Of a DNA stretch of 64,000 nucleotides, positions 54,877 to 63,596 are shown piece after piece. Location: contig CAVXSO010000006.1 in assembly GCA_963764465.1 (NCBI GenBank), positions 1,054,001 through 1,118,000 of the forward strand, in the 5' to 3' direction. The position numbers and the translations under genes were made by a program. Below the pieces are notes generated by a model. The model was not told the origin of the DNA and searched no databases. It worked only from the letters and a program-made list of their open reading frames with translations. The DNA comes from JAJXXT01 sp963764465 (GTDB lineage Bacteria > Pseudomonadota > Alphaproteobacteria > Acetobacterales > Acetobacteraceae). The first letter of the stretch is position 1. Every line of letters starts with the position of its first letter.

Positions 54877-55809
54877 CTAGAGCTGGATTTTGAGTTTGGC
54901 GGCGAGTTCGCCGACGATGCCGCGGCGGAAGGCGAGGACGCAGGCGATGAAGATGACGCCCTGGATGACGGTGACCCAGGCGCCGTAGGGGGCGAGGTAG
55001 GTTTCCATCGTCATCACGATCAGGGCGCCGACCATGGGGCCGTAGATCGTGCCCATGCCGCCGAGGAGCGTGATGAGGACGATCTCGCCGGACATGGACC
55101 AGTGCACGTCCGTCAGCGTCGCGAGGCCGAAGACCAGGTCCTTCAGCGCGCCCGCGCAACCGGCGAGGAAGGCGGAGAGGATGAAGGCCAGCCACTTGTA
55201 GTGGTCGGTACGGTAGCCCAACGAGGTCGCGCGCGGCTCGTTGTCGCGCACCGCCTTGAGCACGTTGCCGAAGGGGGAGTGGATGACGCGGTGGATGAAG
55301 AAGAAGCCGATGAGGAAGACGACCGCGGTGAAGACATACATGCTCATGTCCGCGTGCAGCGGCACGAGGCCGAAGAGCTTGCCGCGCGGGACGGACTGGA
55401 TGCCGTCCTCGCCGCCGGTGAAGGGCGCCTGGACGCAGAAGAAATAGACCATCTGCGCCAGCGCCAGCGTGATCATCGCGAAGTAGATGCCCTGGCGGCG
55501 GATGGCGAGCCAGCCGAAGACGACGCCGACGGCACCACCCGCGAGGCCGCCGGCGAGGACGGCGAGTTCCGGCGAGACGCCCCATTGCTTGGCAAGCCAG
55601 GCGCCGATGTAGCCGCCGAAGCCGAAATAGGCGGCATGGCCGAAGGAGAGCAGGCCGACATAGCCGATGAGCAGGTTGAAGGCCGCGGCGAAGAGCGCGA
55701 AGGCCATCACCTTCATCAGGAAGATCGGGTAGACGACGAAGGGGCCGACCGCGATCGCCGCGATCATCACCAGGAAGGCCCAGCGCTGGGACGGGGTGAA
55801 GCCGTGCAT
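54877..55809 (-). CDS. livM: Branched-chain amino-acid-type ABC permease (LivM)
   Basis: A 310-aa permease with about nine hydrophobic segments and the LivM motif FNLLIGYVGLLSFGHAAYFG near residue 45. It also shows KAVRDNEPRATSLG and the GGMGTIYGPMVGA loop. Last gene of the five-gene Liv-type operon; its start is one base after the livH stop region. It imports branched-chain amino acids or another amino-acid/carboxylate solute through the inner membrane. Confidence 0.93.
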   Translation of the reverse strand: MHGFTPSQRWAFLVMIAAIAVGPFVVYPIFLMKVMAFALFAAAFNLLIGYVGLLSFGHAAYFGFGGYIGAWLAKQWGVSPELAVLAGGLAGGAVGVVFGWLAIRRQGIYFAMITLALAQMVYFFCVQAPFTGGEDGIQSVPRGKLFGLVPLHADMSMYVFTAVVFLIGFFFIHRVIHSPFGNVLKAVRDNEPRATSLGYRTDHYKWLAFILSAFLAGCAGALKDLVFGLATLTDVHWSMSGEIVLITLLGGMGTIYGPMVGALIVMTMETYLAPYGAWVTVIQGVIFIACVLAFRRGIVGELAAKLKIQL

Positions 55810-55810
55810 C

Positions 55811-56698
55811 TCAGGCGGTGCGGCCGAAGAGGCCGGCGGGGCGGGCGAGAAGGACGATGGCCATGACGATGAAGATCACCACGGTCGAGCCCTGGGGGTA
55901 GAAGACCTTGGTGAAGCCCTCCACCACGCCGAGGGCGAAGCCGCTGACGACGGCGCCGAGGATGGAGCCCATGCCACCGATGACGACGACGGCGAAGACG
56001 ACGTTGATGAAGTCGTCGCCCATGTTGGGGTTCACGGAATAGATCGGCGCGGCGAGCACGCCGGCGAAGGCGGCCAGCGCCACGCCGCCGCCGAAGGTGA
56101 GGGTGACGAGGCGGGGCACGTCGATGCCGAAGGCCTGCACCAGCGCCGCGTTCTCGGTCGCGGCGCGCAGGCGGGCGCCGAGGGAGGTGCGCTCGATCGC
56201 GAACCAGGTACCGAAGCAGACGACGAGTGCCGCGCCGATGACCCAGGCACGGTAGATGGGCAGGAAGATGAAGCCGAGGTTGACGGTGAAATCCAGCTGC
56301 TTCGGCGGTGAGTAGGGCAGGCCCGAGCTGCCATAGGCGTTGCGGATCAGCCCCTCGATGACGAGGACCATGCCGAAGGTGAGGAGCAGGCCGTAGATGT
56401 GGTCCAGCCCGTAGAGGCGGCGGATGAAGAGCCGCTCCAGCGCGATGCCGAACAGGGCGACGATGGGGGGTGCCAGGATCAGCGCCCCCCAGTAGCCGAT
56501 GCCGGCGTAGTGCAGCAGGCCCCACGCGACGAAGGCGCCGAGCATGAACAGCGCGCCGTGCGCGAAGTTCACGATGTTCAGCATCCCGAAGATCACCGCG
56601 AGGCCGAGCGAGAGCATCGCGTAGAAGGCACCGTTGATGACGCCCAGCAGAAGCTGGCCGAACAGCAGCGGCAGCGGGTATCCCAGGATGCTGATCAT
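55811..56698 (-). CDS. livH: Branched-chain amino-acid-type ABC permease (LivH)
   Basis: A 295-aa permease with eight spans. It shows the LivH motif GLAVIFGMLNIVNFAHGALF near residue 33 and the GGMGSILGAVVSG loop near 245. It pairs with LivM, encoded next. Confidence 0.93.
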   Translation of the reverse strand: MISILGYPLPLLFGQLLLGVINGAFYAMLSLGLAVIFGMLNIVNFAHGALFMLGAFVAWGLLHYAGIGYWGALILAPPIVALFGIALERLFIRRLYGLDHIYGLLLTFGMVLVIEGLIRNAYGSSGLPYSPPKQLDFTVNLGFIFLPIYRAWVIGAALVVCFGTWFAIERTSLGARLRAATENAALVQAFGIDVPRLVTLTFGGGVALAAFAGVLAAPIYSVNPNMGDDFINVVFAVVVIGGMGSILGAVVSGFALGVVEGFTKVFYPQGSTVVIFIVMAIVLLARPAGLFGRTA

Positions 56699-56708
56699 CG
56701 TTTCGTCG

Positions 56709-57944
56709 TCAGGCCTTGACGAAGGGGCAGTGGCCCTCGGCGAGCGGGCGCCAGGTCTCCTCCGGGGTCATGGTGGCGACGAGCTTGTAGAGGTCCCACT
56801 CGCCCTCGCTCTCGGAGGGCTTCTTCACCTCGAAGAGGTAGGCGGGGATCATCACGCGGCCGTCCTCGCGGATCTTGCCCTTGCCGTAGACGTCGTCCTC
56901 GATCGGGATCGACTTCATCCTGTTGGCAAGCTCGATGCCGGTCGCCTTCTTGGCCGCGGCGAAGCCCATGGCGTTGACGGTCTTGATGAGGTGAAGCGTC
57001 GCCGAATAGTCGCCGGCCTGGGCCATGTTCGGGTAGTTGTTCGGGGTGTGCGGCAGGACGCGCTTGGTCCAGGCGCGGGTCTTGTCGTTGAGGTCCCAGT
57101 AGAAGGTTTCGCTGAGGTGCAGCCCCTGGGCGGTCTCGAGCCCGAGGGCGTGGATGTCGTTGATGAAGGCGAGCAGTGCGGCGACGGTCATCGACTTGGT
57201 CAGGCCGAATTCATGCGCCTGCTTGATGGAGTTCACGGTGTCGTTGCCGGCGTTGCAGAGGCCGAGCACCTTCGCGCCCGAGGCCTGCGCCTGGACGAGG
57301 AAGGAGGAGAAATCCGTCGTCGAGGGGAACGGGTAGGCGACGGAGCCCTTTACCGTGCCGTGGCCCTTCTTGACGAAGGAGGTGGCGTCCGATTCCAGCT
57401 GGTGGCCGAAGGCGTAGTCGGCGACAAGGAAGAACCAGGAATCGCCGCCCGCCTTGACGGTGGCGCCGGCGGTGACGTTCGCGAGCTGGTAGGTGTCGTA
57501 GGCCCAGTGGATGAAGGAGGGGTGGCAGGCGGTGCCGGTGAGGACGGAGCTGGCGGCGCCGGTGTCCACGAAGAGCTTGTTCTTCTCCTTGGCGACGGAG
57601 GAGACGGCGAGTGCGACGGCGGAGTTCGGCACGTCGAGGATCATGTCCACGCCGTCCGTGTCGTACCACTGGCGGGCGAGGCCGGCGCCGATGTCGGGCT
57701 TGTTCTGGTGGTCGCCGGAGATGACCTCGACCGTGTAGCCGTTGCCGGCGAGCTCGGCGATGGCCTGCCTGGTGCAGGCCACCGAGGTTGGGCCGGAATC
57801 GGAACGGTACGGGCCCGACATGTCGACGAGCACGCCGATCTTGATGACGTTGCCGGCGGCGCGGGCGCGGCGCAGGCCGGGGACGGCGGTGGCGGCACCC
57901 ACGGCGGCGGCGGTGCCGAGAAGCTTGCGGCGAGAGATGGTCAT
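56709..57944 (-). CDS. ABC substrate-binding protein (family 6, Liv type)
   Basis: A 411-aa periplasmic protein with a twin-arginine-like signal (TISRRKLLGTAAAVG, cleaved near residue 30). The mature start IKIGVLVDMSGPYRSDSGP is typical of LivJ-like receptors. The sequences ADYAFGHQLE and VLGLCNAGNDTVNSIKQAHE follow the two-lobe periplasmic-binding fold. GGAGGAAC precedes ATG 57944. Located between livF and livH. This branch often binds urea, amides or aromatic acids rather than leucine, so the substrate is uncertain. Confidence 0.93.
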   Translation of the reverse strand: MTISRRKLLGTAAAVGAATAVPGLRRARAAGNVIKIGVLVDMSGPYRSDSGPTSVACTRQAIAELAGNGYTVEVISGDHQNKPDIGAGLARQWYDTDGVDMILDVPNSAVALAVSSVAKEKNKLFVDTGAASSVLTGTACHPSFIHWAYDTYQLANVTAGATVKAGGDSWFFLVADYAFGHQLESDATSFVKKGHGTVKGSVAYPFPSTTDFSSFLVQAQASGAKVLGLCNAGNDTVNSIKQAHEFGLTKSMTVAALLAFINDIHALGLETAQGLHLSETFYWDLNDKTRAWTKRVLPHTPNNYPNMAQAGDYSATLHLIKTVNAMGFAAAKKATGIELANRMKSIPIEDDVYGKGKIREDGRVMIPAYLFEVKKPSESEGEWDLYKLVATMTPEETWRPLAEGHCPFVKA

Positions 57945-57981
57945 TGACGCTGTTCCTCCGTTGTGAAGACGCCCGGTGCCC

Positions 57982-58704
57982 TCAGACACCGAGGTAGTCG
58001 TGCAGGCGCCCGAGGCTGGCCCCGAGCTGGTCGTTCTCGATGCGGTCGACGATGCGGCCGTGCTCCATGACGTAGTGCACGTCCGCGACGGTGGCGGCGA
58101 AGCGGAAATTCTGTTCCACAAGCAAAACGGTGTAGCCGCGCTCCTTGATGGCGCGGATGGTGCGGCCGATCTGCTGGACGATGACGGGGGCGAGGCCCTC
58201 GGTCGGCTCGTCGAGCAGCAGCAGGCGGGCGCCGGTGCGCAGGATGCGGGCGATGGCGAGCATCTGCTGCTCTCCGCCCGAGAGCTTCGTGCCCTGGCTG
58301 TGGGCACGTTCCCTGAGGTTGGGGAAGAGCGTGTGGATGTCCGCGACGGAGAGGCCGCCCGGTGCGACCACGGGGGGGAGCATGAGGTTTTCCGTGACGT
58401 CGAGCGAGGCGAAGATGCCACGCTCCTCCGGGCAGAAGCCGAGGCCGAGGCGGGCGATGCGGTCCGAGCGGAGCGCGATGGTCTCCTCGCCCCGGTAGCG
58501 GATGGAACCGCTGCGGCGGCCGACCAGGCCCATGATGGATTTCATCGTCGTGGTCTTGCCGGCACCGTTACGGCCGAGCAACGTCACCACCCTGCCCTCG
58601 CCCACGTCGAAATCGACGCCGTGGAGCACGTGGCTTTCGCCGTACCAGGCCTCGAGGCCCCTCACCTCCAGCATCGGCGCCTGGACCATGGGTGCGTCAG
58701 GCAT
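57982..58704 (-). CDS. livF: ABC transporter ATP-binding protein (LivF)
   Basis: A 240-aa ATPase with Walker A GRNGAGKTT, signature LSGGEQQMLAIARIL and Walker B LLLLDEPTEGLAP, characteristic of LivF. ATG 58704 overlaps the livG stop by 8 bases. It precedes the binding-protein gene by 37 bases. Confidence 0.94.
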   Translation of the reverse strand: MPDAPMVQAPMLEVRGLEAWYGESHVLHGVDFDVGEGRVVTLLGRNGAGKTTTMKSIMGLVGRRSGSIRYRGEETIALRSDRIARLGLGFCPEERGIFASLDVTENLMLPPVVAPGGLSVADIHTLFPNLRERAHSQGTKLSGGEQQMLAIARILRTGARLLLLDEPTEGLAPVIVQQIGRTIRAIKERGYTVLLVEQNFRFAATVADVHYVMEHGRIVDRIENDQLGASLGRLHDYLGV

Positions 58705-59449
58705 TCTCGTCTCCGAGATAGGCGCTGATGACCTCCGGGTTGGCGGAGACGGTGGCGTAGTCACCCTCGGCGATAATGCGCCCGCGGGTGAGGACGGTGA
58801 TGCGGTCGCAGAGGCCCTGCACCACCGAGAGGTTGTGTTCCACCATGAGGATGGTGCGGCCGGCGCGGATGCGGCGGATGAGGGCGACGATGCGCTCCAC
58901 GTCCTCGTGCGCCATGCCGGCGGTGGGCTCGTCGAGCAGCATGACGCGCGGATCGAGTGCCAGCGTGGTGGCGATTTCGAGCGCGCGCTTGCGGCCGTAG
59001 GCGAGCTGGCCGGCGGGGGTGCGCGCGAACTCCGTGAGGCCGACATCGGCGAGGAGTTCCATGGCGCGGGGCTCGAGGGCGGCGAGCACACGCTCCGCGC
59101 GCCAGAAGTCGAAGCTGGCGCCGCGGGCGCGCTGCAGCGCGATGCGGACGTTTTCGATGGCCGTGAGGTGAGGGAAAACGGCGGAGATCTGGAAGCTGCG
59201 CACGAGGCCGAGCCGGGCGACGCGGGCGGGGGCCAGGGACGTGATGTCCTGCCCACCGTAGCGGATGCGGCCGCTGGTTGGGGCGAGGAACTTGGTGAGC
59301 AGGTTGAAGCAGGTGGTCTTGCCGGCGCCGTTGGGACCGATCAGCGCGTGGATGCTGCCTTCCGTCACGCGCAGCGATACGTCGGACACGGCGACGAAGC
59401 CGCGGAACGCGCGTGTCAGACCCTCGGTTTCCAGGATGGCATCGGGCAC
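58697..59449 (-). CDS. livG: ABC transporter ATP-binding protein (LivG)
   Basis: A 250-aa ATPase with Walker A GPNGAGKTT, the LivG-type insert LVRSFQISAVFPHLTAIENV, signature-equivalent LAYGRKRALEIATTLA (Tyr-Gly in place of Ser-Gly, common in LivG) and Walker B VMLLDEPTAGM. First gene of the Liv operon, divergent from the MaoC gene, with 99 bases between for both promoters. Confidence 0.94.
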   Translation of the reverse strand: MPDAILETEGLTRAFRGFVAVSDVSLRVTEGSIHALIGPNGAGKTTCFNLLTKFLAPTSGRIRYGGQDITSLAPARVARLGLVRSFQISAVFPHLTAIENVRIALQRARGASFDFWRAERVLAALEPRAMELLADVGLTEFARTPAGQLAYGRKRALEIATTLALDPRVMLLDEPTAGMAHEDVERIVALIRRIRAGRTILMVEHNLSVVQGLCDRITVLTRGRIIAEGDYATVSANPEVISAYLGDENA

Positions 59450-59548
59450 CCTTGGATTCTGCTCCCTGCCCTGTTCGATGTTTGTTGAAGCGGGCGGCTT
59501 CTGTCATATCGCCACACCGGGTGCAAGGTTGGGTAAACGGGAGGGCGG

Positions 59549-60004
59549 ATGGCCGGCTTGTGGTTCGAGGAACTGACCGAGGGACGCGTGGTGGACGCGG
59601 AGTGGACGCGCACCGTGACCGAGGCGGACAACGTGCTGTTCTGCTCGATGACGATGAACGTGCAGAAGCTGCACCTCGACGCCGAGTTCGCGCGCGAGAC
59701 CGAGTTCGGGCGGCCGCTGGTGAACTCGCTGTTCACGCTGGGGCTGATGATCGGGATGAGCGTGCACAACCTGACGATGGGAACGACGATCGCGAACCTG
59801 GGCATGACGGAGGTGGCGTTTCCGGCGCCGGTTTTCGCGGGCGATACGATCCGCACGACGACGACGGTGGTGGCGGCGCGCGAGAGCCGGTCGCGGCCCG
59901 ATTGCGGGATCGTCACGTTCCGGCACGAGGCGTTCAACCAGGCGGGGACGCTGGTGGCGACGTGTTTGCGGCAGGCGCTGATGCGCAAGCGGCCGACGGC
60001 CTGA
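59549..60004 (+). CDS. MaoC-like hydratase/dehydratase
   Basis: A 151-aa single hotdog-fold protein. It has the MaoC features FEELTEG near the start, RTVTEADNVLF and MTMNVQKLHLDAEFA (hydratase 2-like Asp/His region), VNSLFTLGLMIGMSV and FPAPVFAGDTIRTTT. It adds water to an enoyl-CoA. GGGAGGGCGG precedes the ATG. The next gene encodes a CoA-ester lyase 13 bases downstream; MaoC plus malyl/citramalyl-CoA lyase pairs act in mesaconyl-CoA or itaconate-type degradation, so a C4/C5 branched acyl-CoA is the likely substrate. Confidence 0.9.
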   Translation: MAGLWFEELTEGRVVDAEWTRTVTEADNVLFCSMTMNVQKLHLDAEFARETEFGRPLVNSLFTLGLMIGMSVHNLTMGTTIANLGMTEVAFPAPVFAGDTIRTTTTVVAARESRSRPDCGIVTFRHEAFNQAGTLVATCLRQALMRKRPTA

Positions 60005-60017
60005 GGGGGGGCGCGCG

Positions 60018-60899
60018 ATGGGGGCGATGAGGTTGCGCAACCCGCTTTTCGCGCCGGCGGATTCGGCGCGGAAGATGGAGAAGGCGCTGGCCTCCCCGGC
60101 CGACGCGGTGATCCTCGACCTCGAGGATTCGGTGGCCGAGGGGCAGAAGGCGGCGGCGCGCGAGGTGCTGCGGGGGATGCTGCCGGGCGTTTCCCGCGCC
60201 GGGCTGATCGTGCGGGTGAACCCCGTGGGGACGGCGCACCACCTGGCGGACCTCGCGGCGGTGGTGCCGGGGCGGCCGGCGGCGATCATGCTGCCGAAAT
60301 GCAACGGCGGCGGGCAGCTGGCGGTGCTGGACCGGCAGCTTTCCGCACTCGAGGCAGCCGCCGGCCTGGCGGACGGCGGTATCCGGGTGCTGCCGATCGC
60401 GACGGAGACGGCGGCCTCCGTGCTGGCGCTGGGGACGCTGGTGGGAGCGCCGCGGCTGGCTGGGCTGTGCTTCGGGGCGGAGGATCTCGCGGCGGATCTC
60501 GGCACGCCGCCGCGGCTGGAGGGCGGGGCGTATCCGGCGGCGACGGTGGCGGCGCGGGGCTTGCTGCTGCTGGCGGCGGCGGCGTGCGGGGTGCCGGCGC
60601 TGGACACGCCCTGGCCCGATCCGCGCGACCCCGAGGGGCTGTGGCGCGAGGCGCGGGCGGCGGCGGCGGACGGGTTCGCGGGCAAGCTGTGCATCCACCC
60701 GGACCAGGTGGGGCCGGTCGCGGAAGTGTTCACGCCGGACCGGATGCGCCTGGATTGGGCGCGGCTCGTGGTGGCGGGGTTCGCGGCCAACCCAGGTGCG
60801 GGGGTGTTCTCGCTCGACGGGAAGATGATCGACCGGCCGCATCTGCGGCTCGCGGAGCGGCTGCTGGCCCTGGACGCGCCGGGGTCTGCCCCGGAATAG
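60018..60899 (+). CDS. CoA-ester lyase (HpcH/HpaI, citrate-lyase beta-like)
   Basis: A 293-aa barrel enzyme with LRNPLFAPADSARKMEKAL at the N-terminus, ILDLEDSVAEGQK (Mg-binding acidic residues), the E in PIATETAAS, CFGAEDLAADLG and FAGKLCIHPDQV. It splits or forms 3-hydroxyacyl-CoAs such as malyl-, citramalyl- or methylmalyl-CoA. It is co-transcribed with the MaoC hydratase, so the two probably convert an enoyl-CoA to a hydroxyacyl-CoA and then cleave it to glyoxylate or pyruvate plus acyl-CoA. Confidence 0.92.
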   Translation: MGAMRLRNPLFAPADSARKMEKALASPADAVILDLEDSVAEGQKAAAREVLRGMLPGVSRAGLIVRVNPVGTAHHLADLAAVVPGRPAAIMLPKCNGGGQLAVLDRQLSALEAAAGLADGGIRVLPIATETAASVLALGTLVGAPRLAGLCFGAEDLAADLGTPPRLEGGAYPAATVAARGLLLLAAAACGVPALDTPWPDPRDPEGLWREARAAAADGFAGKLCIHPDQVGPVAEVFTPDRMRLDWARLVVAGFAANPGAGVFSLDGKMIDRPHLRLAERLLALDAPGSAPE

Positions 60900-60978
60900 C
60901 CACGCGCGCGTTGCATTCGGATACGTTCCGGAGGCTTGCCGGTAACACTCGGCCCGCCATATCGGACGGCGAGGATCT

Positions 60979-62421
60979 ATGACGTCAGCGCTTTCCCGCC
61001 GCGGGTTCGCCTTTGCCTTGCCAGCCGCCCTCGGTGCCTGCGCGCTTGGGCCGGCGTATCGGCGGCCCGGGGCGGACCCGCCGGCGGTGTTTCGCGAGGC
61101 GGGGCCGAAAGGGGCGGTGGTGTGGCCGGCCGCCGACTGGTGGAAGGGATTCCGCTCGCCGGAACTCGACCAGCTGATCACGACGGCGCAGGCGAACAGC
61201 TTCGACATCGCGGCGGCGGCGGCGCGGGTGATCCAGGCGGATGCGGCACTGCGCATCGCCGGGGCGGCGCTGCTGCCCGCGGTTTCGGCGACGGCGCGGG
61301 ACGACTGGAGCCGCAGCTACGTGCGATCCAGCTTCAACGGGGGATACGCGGAGAGCCGGACCTATAGCCTCGCGCCCACCGCCTCCTACGAGATCGATCT
61401 CTGGGGCAAGCTGCGGGCGACCAAGGAGGCGGCGCTGGCCTCAGCACTGCAGAGCCGTTACGATGCAGCAACGGTTGCGCTGACCACGGTTTCCTCCGTC
61501 GCGAGCACGTGGTTCCAGGCGCTGGGGTTCGCGGACCGCATCTCGATCGCGAAGCGGAACCTGGGGGCGGCGCAGACGATCCTGGATGCGATCCGCGCGG
61601 GCCAGGCGGCGGGGATCAACTCGGCGCTGGATGTGGCGCAGCAGGAGGCGCTGGTCGCGGGCATCCGCGCCAACATCCCGAACCTGGAATCGCAGCTGGT
61701 GCAGACGGTGAACTCGCTGGGCGTGCTGATCGGCGTGGCGCCGGAGCGGATCACGGTGCAGCCGGGGACGCTCGCGGACCTCGCGCTGCCGGAAGTGGAC
61801 CCGGGGCTGCCCTCCGCGCTGCTGGAGCGGCGGCCGGACGTGGCCTCCGCCGAGGCGGCGCTGGTGGCGGCGAATGCCAACCTGCGCGCGGCGCGGGCGG
61901 CGTTCTTTCCCGATGTGACGCTGACCGGGACCGCGGGGTGGAGCGCGCTGGCGCTGTCCACGCTGTTCGGGCCCGGATCGCTGTTCGCGACGGCGGCGGC
62001 TGCCGCGGTGCAGACGGTGTTCGACAACGGGGCGATCGCGGCGCAGGTGGAGCAGAACCGCGGGCGCTACGCGGAGCTGCTGGCGGACTACAAGAAGGCG
62101 GTGGTACAGGCGTTCACGGACGTGGAGGACGGCGCCGCGGCGTACCGGCTCGCGACCGAGCAGGAGCGGCTGCAGCAGGACGCGGTGCGCACGGCGCAGC
62201 TGGCGGCCGATATCTCGCGCGAGCAGGTGCTGGCGGGGACGGCGAATATCGTGACCTCGCTGCAGACGCAGGAGACGCTGTTCGCGGACCTCGACATCCT
62301 GTTGCAGGCGCGGCTGGCGCGGTTCACGTCGCTGGTGGCGCTGTACAAGGCGCTGGGCGGCGGGTGGACGGTGGCGGATGTGCCGACGCCGGCGCACCCC
62401 GTCTTTCAGGGCGTCCTGTGA
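60979..62421 (+). CDS. Outer-membrane efflux lipoprotein (NodT/OprM family)
   Basis: A 480-aa TolC-like channel protein with a lipoprotein signal (RRGFAFALPAALGAC, lipobox LGAC). Two OEP repeats follow, with ANSFDIAAAAARVIQADAAL, LERRPDVASAEAALVAANAN (the conserved second-repeat motif) and ADYKKAVVQAFTDVEDG. It forms the outer-membrane exit of the tripartite pump encoded downstream. GAGGA precedes the ATG. Confidence 0.93.
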   Translation: MTSALSRRGFAFALPAALGACALGPAYRRPGADPPAVFREAGPKGAVVWPAADWWKGFRSPELDQLITTAQANSFDIAAAAARVIQADAALRIAGAALLPAVSATARDDWSRSYVRSSFNGGYAESRTYSLAPTASYEIDLWGKLRATKEAALASALQSRYDAATVALTTVSSVASTWFQALGFADRISIAKRNLGAAQTILDAIRAGQAAGINSALDVAQQEALVAGIRANIPNLESQLVQTVNSLGVLIGVAPERITVQPGTLADLALPEVDPGLPSALLERRPDVASAEAALVAANANLRAARAAFFPDVTLTGTAGWSALALSTLFGPGSLFATAAAAAVQTVFDNGAIAAQVEQNRGRYAELLADYKKAVVQAFTDVEDGAAAYRLATEQERLQQDAVRTAQLAADISREQVLAGTANIVTSLQTQETLFADLDILLQARLARFTSLVALYKALGGGWTVADVPTPAHPVFQGVL

Positions 62422-62446
62422 TGGGGTGTGCTATGAGGAAGAAGGC

Positions 62447-63583
62447 ATGAAACGCATCGGCCTTCTGCTGGTGTTGCTGGTCGCGGCTGTCGTCGTGTGG
62501 CGGGTGGTGATGCGTGCGCCGGCGGATACGCAGCCCAAGGCGACGCCGCCGGTGCCGGTGGGCGTGGCGAGCGCGAGCGTGCGCGACGTGCCGGTGTACC
62601 TGGACGGGCTGGGAACGGTGCAGGCCTCCGAGACCGTGACCATCAAGGCGCAGGTGAGCGGCAAGCTGGTGGAGGTGCTGTTCCACGAGGGCGACGACGT
62701 GGAAAAGGGCCAGGTGCTGGCGAAGATCGACCCGCGCACCTACCAGGCCGCACTGGACCAGGCGGTGGCGAAGAAGGCGCAGGACGAGGCGTCGCTGGCG
62801 AACGACACGCTGAACGCCGCGCGCTACCAGAAGCTGGCGACGAACTCCTATACGTCCCAGCAGCAGGCGGATACCGCGAAGGCGCAGGTGGCGCAGGACA
62901 AGGCGCTGATCGAGCAGGACCAGGCGCAGATCGACAACGCGCGCACCAATCTTTCCTACACCACGATCACGGCGCCGATCTCGGGCAGGCTCGGGATTCG
63001 CCAGGTGGATGCGGGCAACATCGTGCAGACCTCCGACACGACGGGGCTGGTGGTGATCACCAAGCTGAAGCCGATCGCGGTGATCTTTACGCTGCCGCAA
63101 CAGCAACTGCCACAGGTGGCGGCCGCGATGGCGCAGGCCGCTTCGGCGGGTGGTGCCGTGGAGGTTCTGGCGGAGCCGCAGGACGGCAGCGCGAGCGTGC
63201 TCGACCGCGGCACGCTCAAGGTGCTCGACAACCAGGTCGATCCGAGCACCGGCACGATCAAGCTCAAGGCGGAGTTCCCCAACGCGCACCTGACGCTTTG
63301 GCCGGGGGCGTTCGTGACGGTGCGGCTGCTGGCGCGGACGCTGAAGGGGGCGGTGACGATACAATCGGTCGCGGTGCAGCAGGGGCCGGACGGGGAGTTC
63401 GTCTACCTCGCCAAGGATGGGAAGGCGGTGCGCCAGACGATCACCACGGGGCCCGCGGATGGCGAGCTCGTCGTGGTGACGAAGGGGATCACGGCGGGCG
63501 AGCAGGTGGTGACGGACGGCACGTCGCGGCTTTCCGACGGGCGCGCGCTGCGGGTGCTGCCGGCGGCGAAACCCTCCTCCTGA
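62447..63583 (+). CDS. RND efflux periplasmic adaptor (MdtA type)
   Basis: A 378-aa membrane-fusion protein. It has an N-terminal membrane anchor (about 4-20), a biotinyl-lipoyl half (VTIKAQVSGKLVEVLF), a coiled-coil hairpin (about 100-170), the second half-lipoyl (TTITAPISGRLGIRQVDAGN) and a beta-barrel/membrane-proximal region. The GAGGAAGAAGG ribosome site fixes ATG 62447. It links the inner-membrane pump to the outer-membrane factor. Confidence 0.93.
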   Translation: MKRIGLLLVLLVAAVVVWRVVMRAPADTQPKATPPVPVGVASASVRDVPVYLDGLGTVQASETVTIKAQVSGKLVEVLFHEGDDVEKGQVLAKIDPRTYQAALDQAVAKKAQDEASLANDTLNAARYQKLATNSYTSQQQADTAKAQVAQDKALIEQDQAQIDNARTNLSYTTITAPISGRLGIRQVDAGNIVQTSDTTGLVVITKLKPIAVIFTLPQQQLPQVAAAMAQAASAGGAVEVLAEPQDGSASVLDRGTLKVLDNQVDPSTGTIKLKAEFPNAHLTLWPGAFVTVRLLARTLKGAVTIQSVAVQQGPDGEFVYLAKDGKAVRQTITTGPADGELVVVTKGITAGEQVVTDGTSRLSDGRALRVLPAAKPSS

Positions 63584-63596
63584 TCCGGCGGGCGGC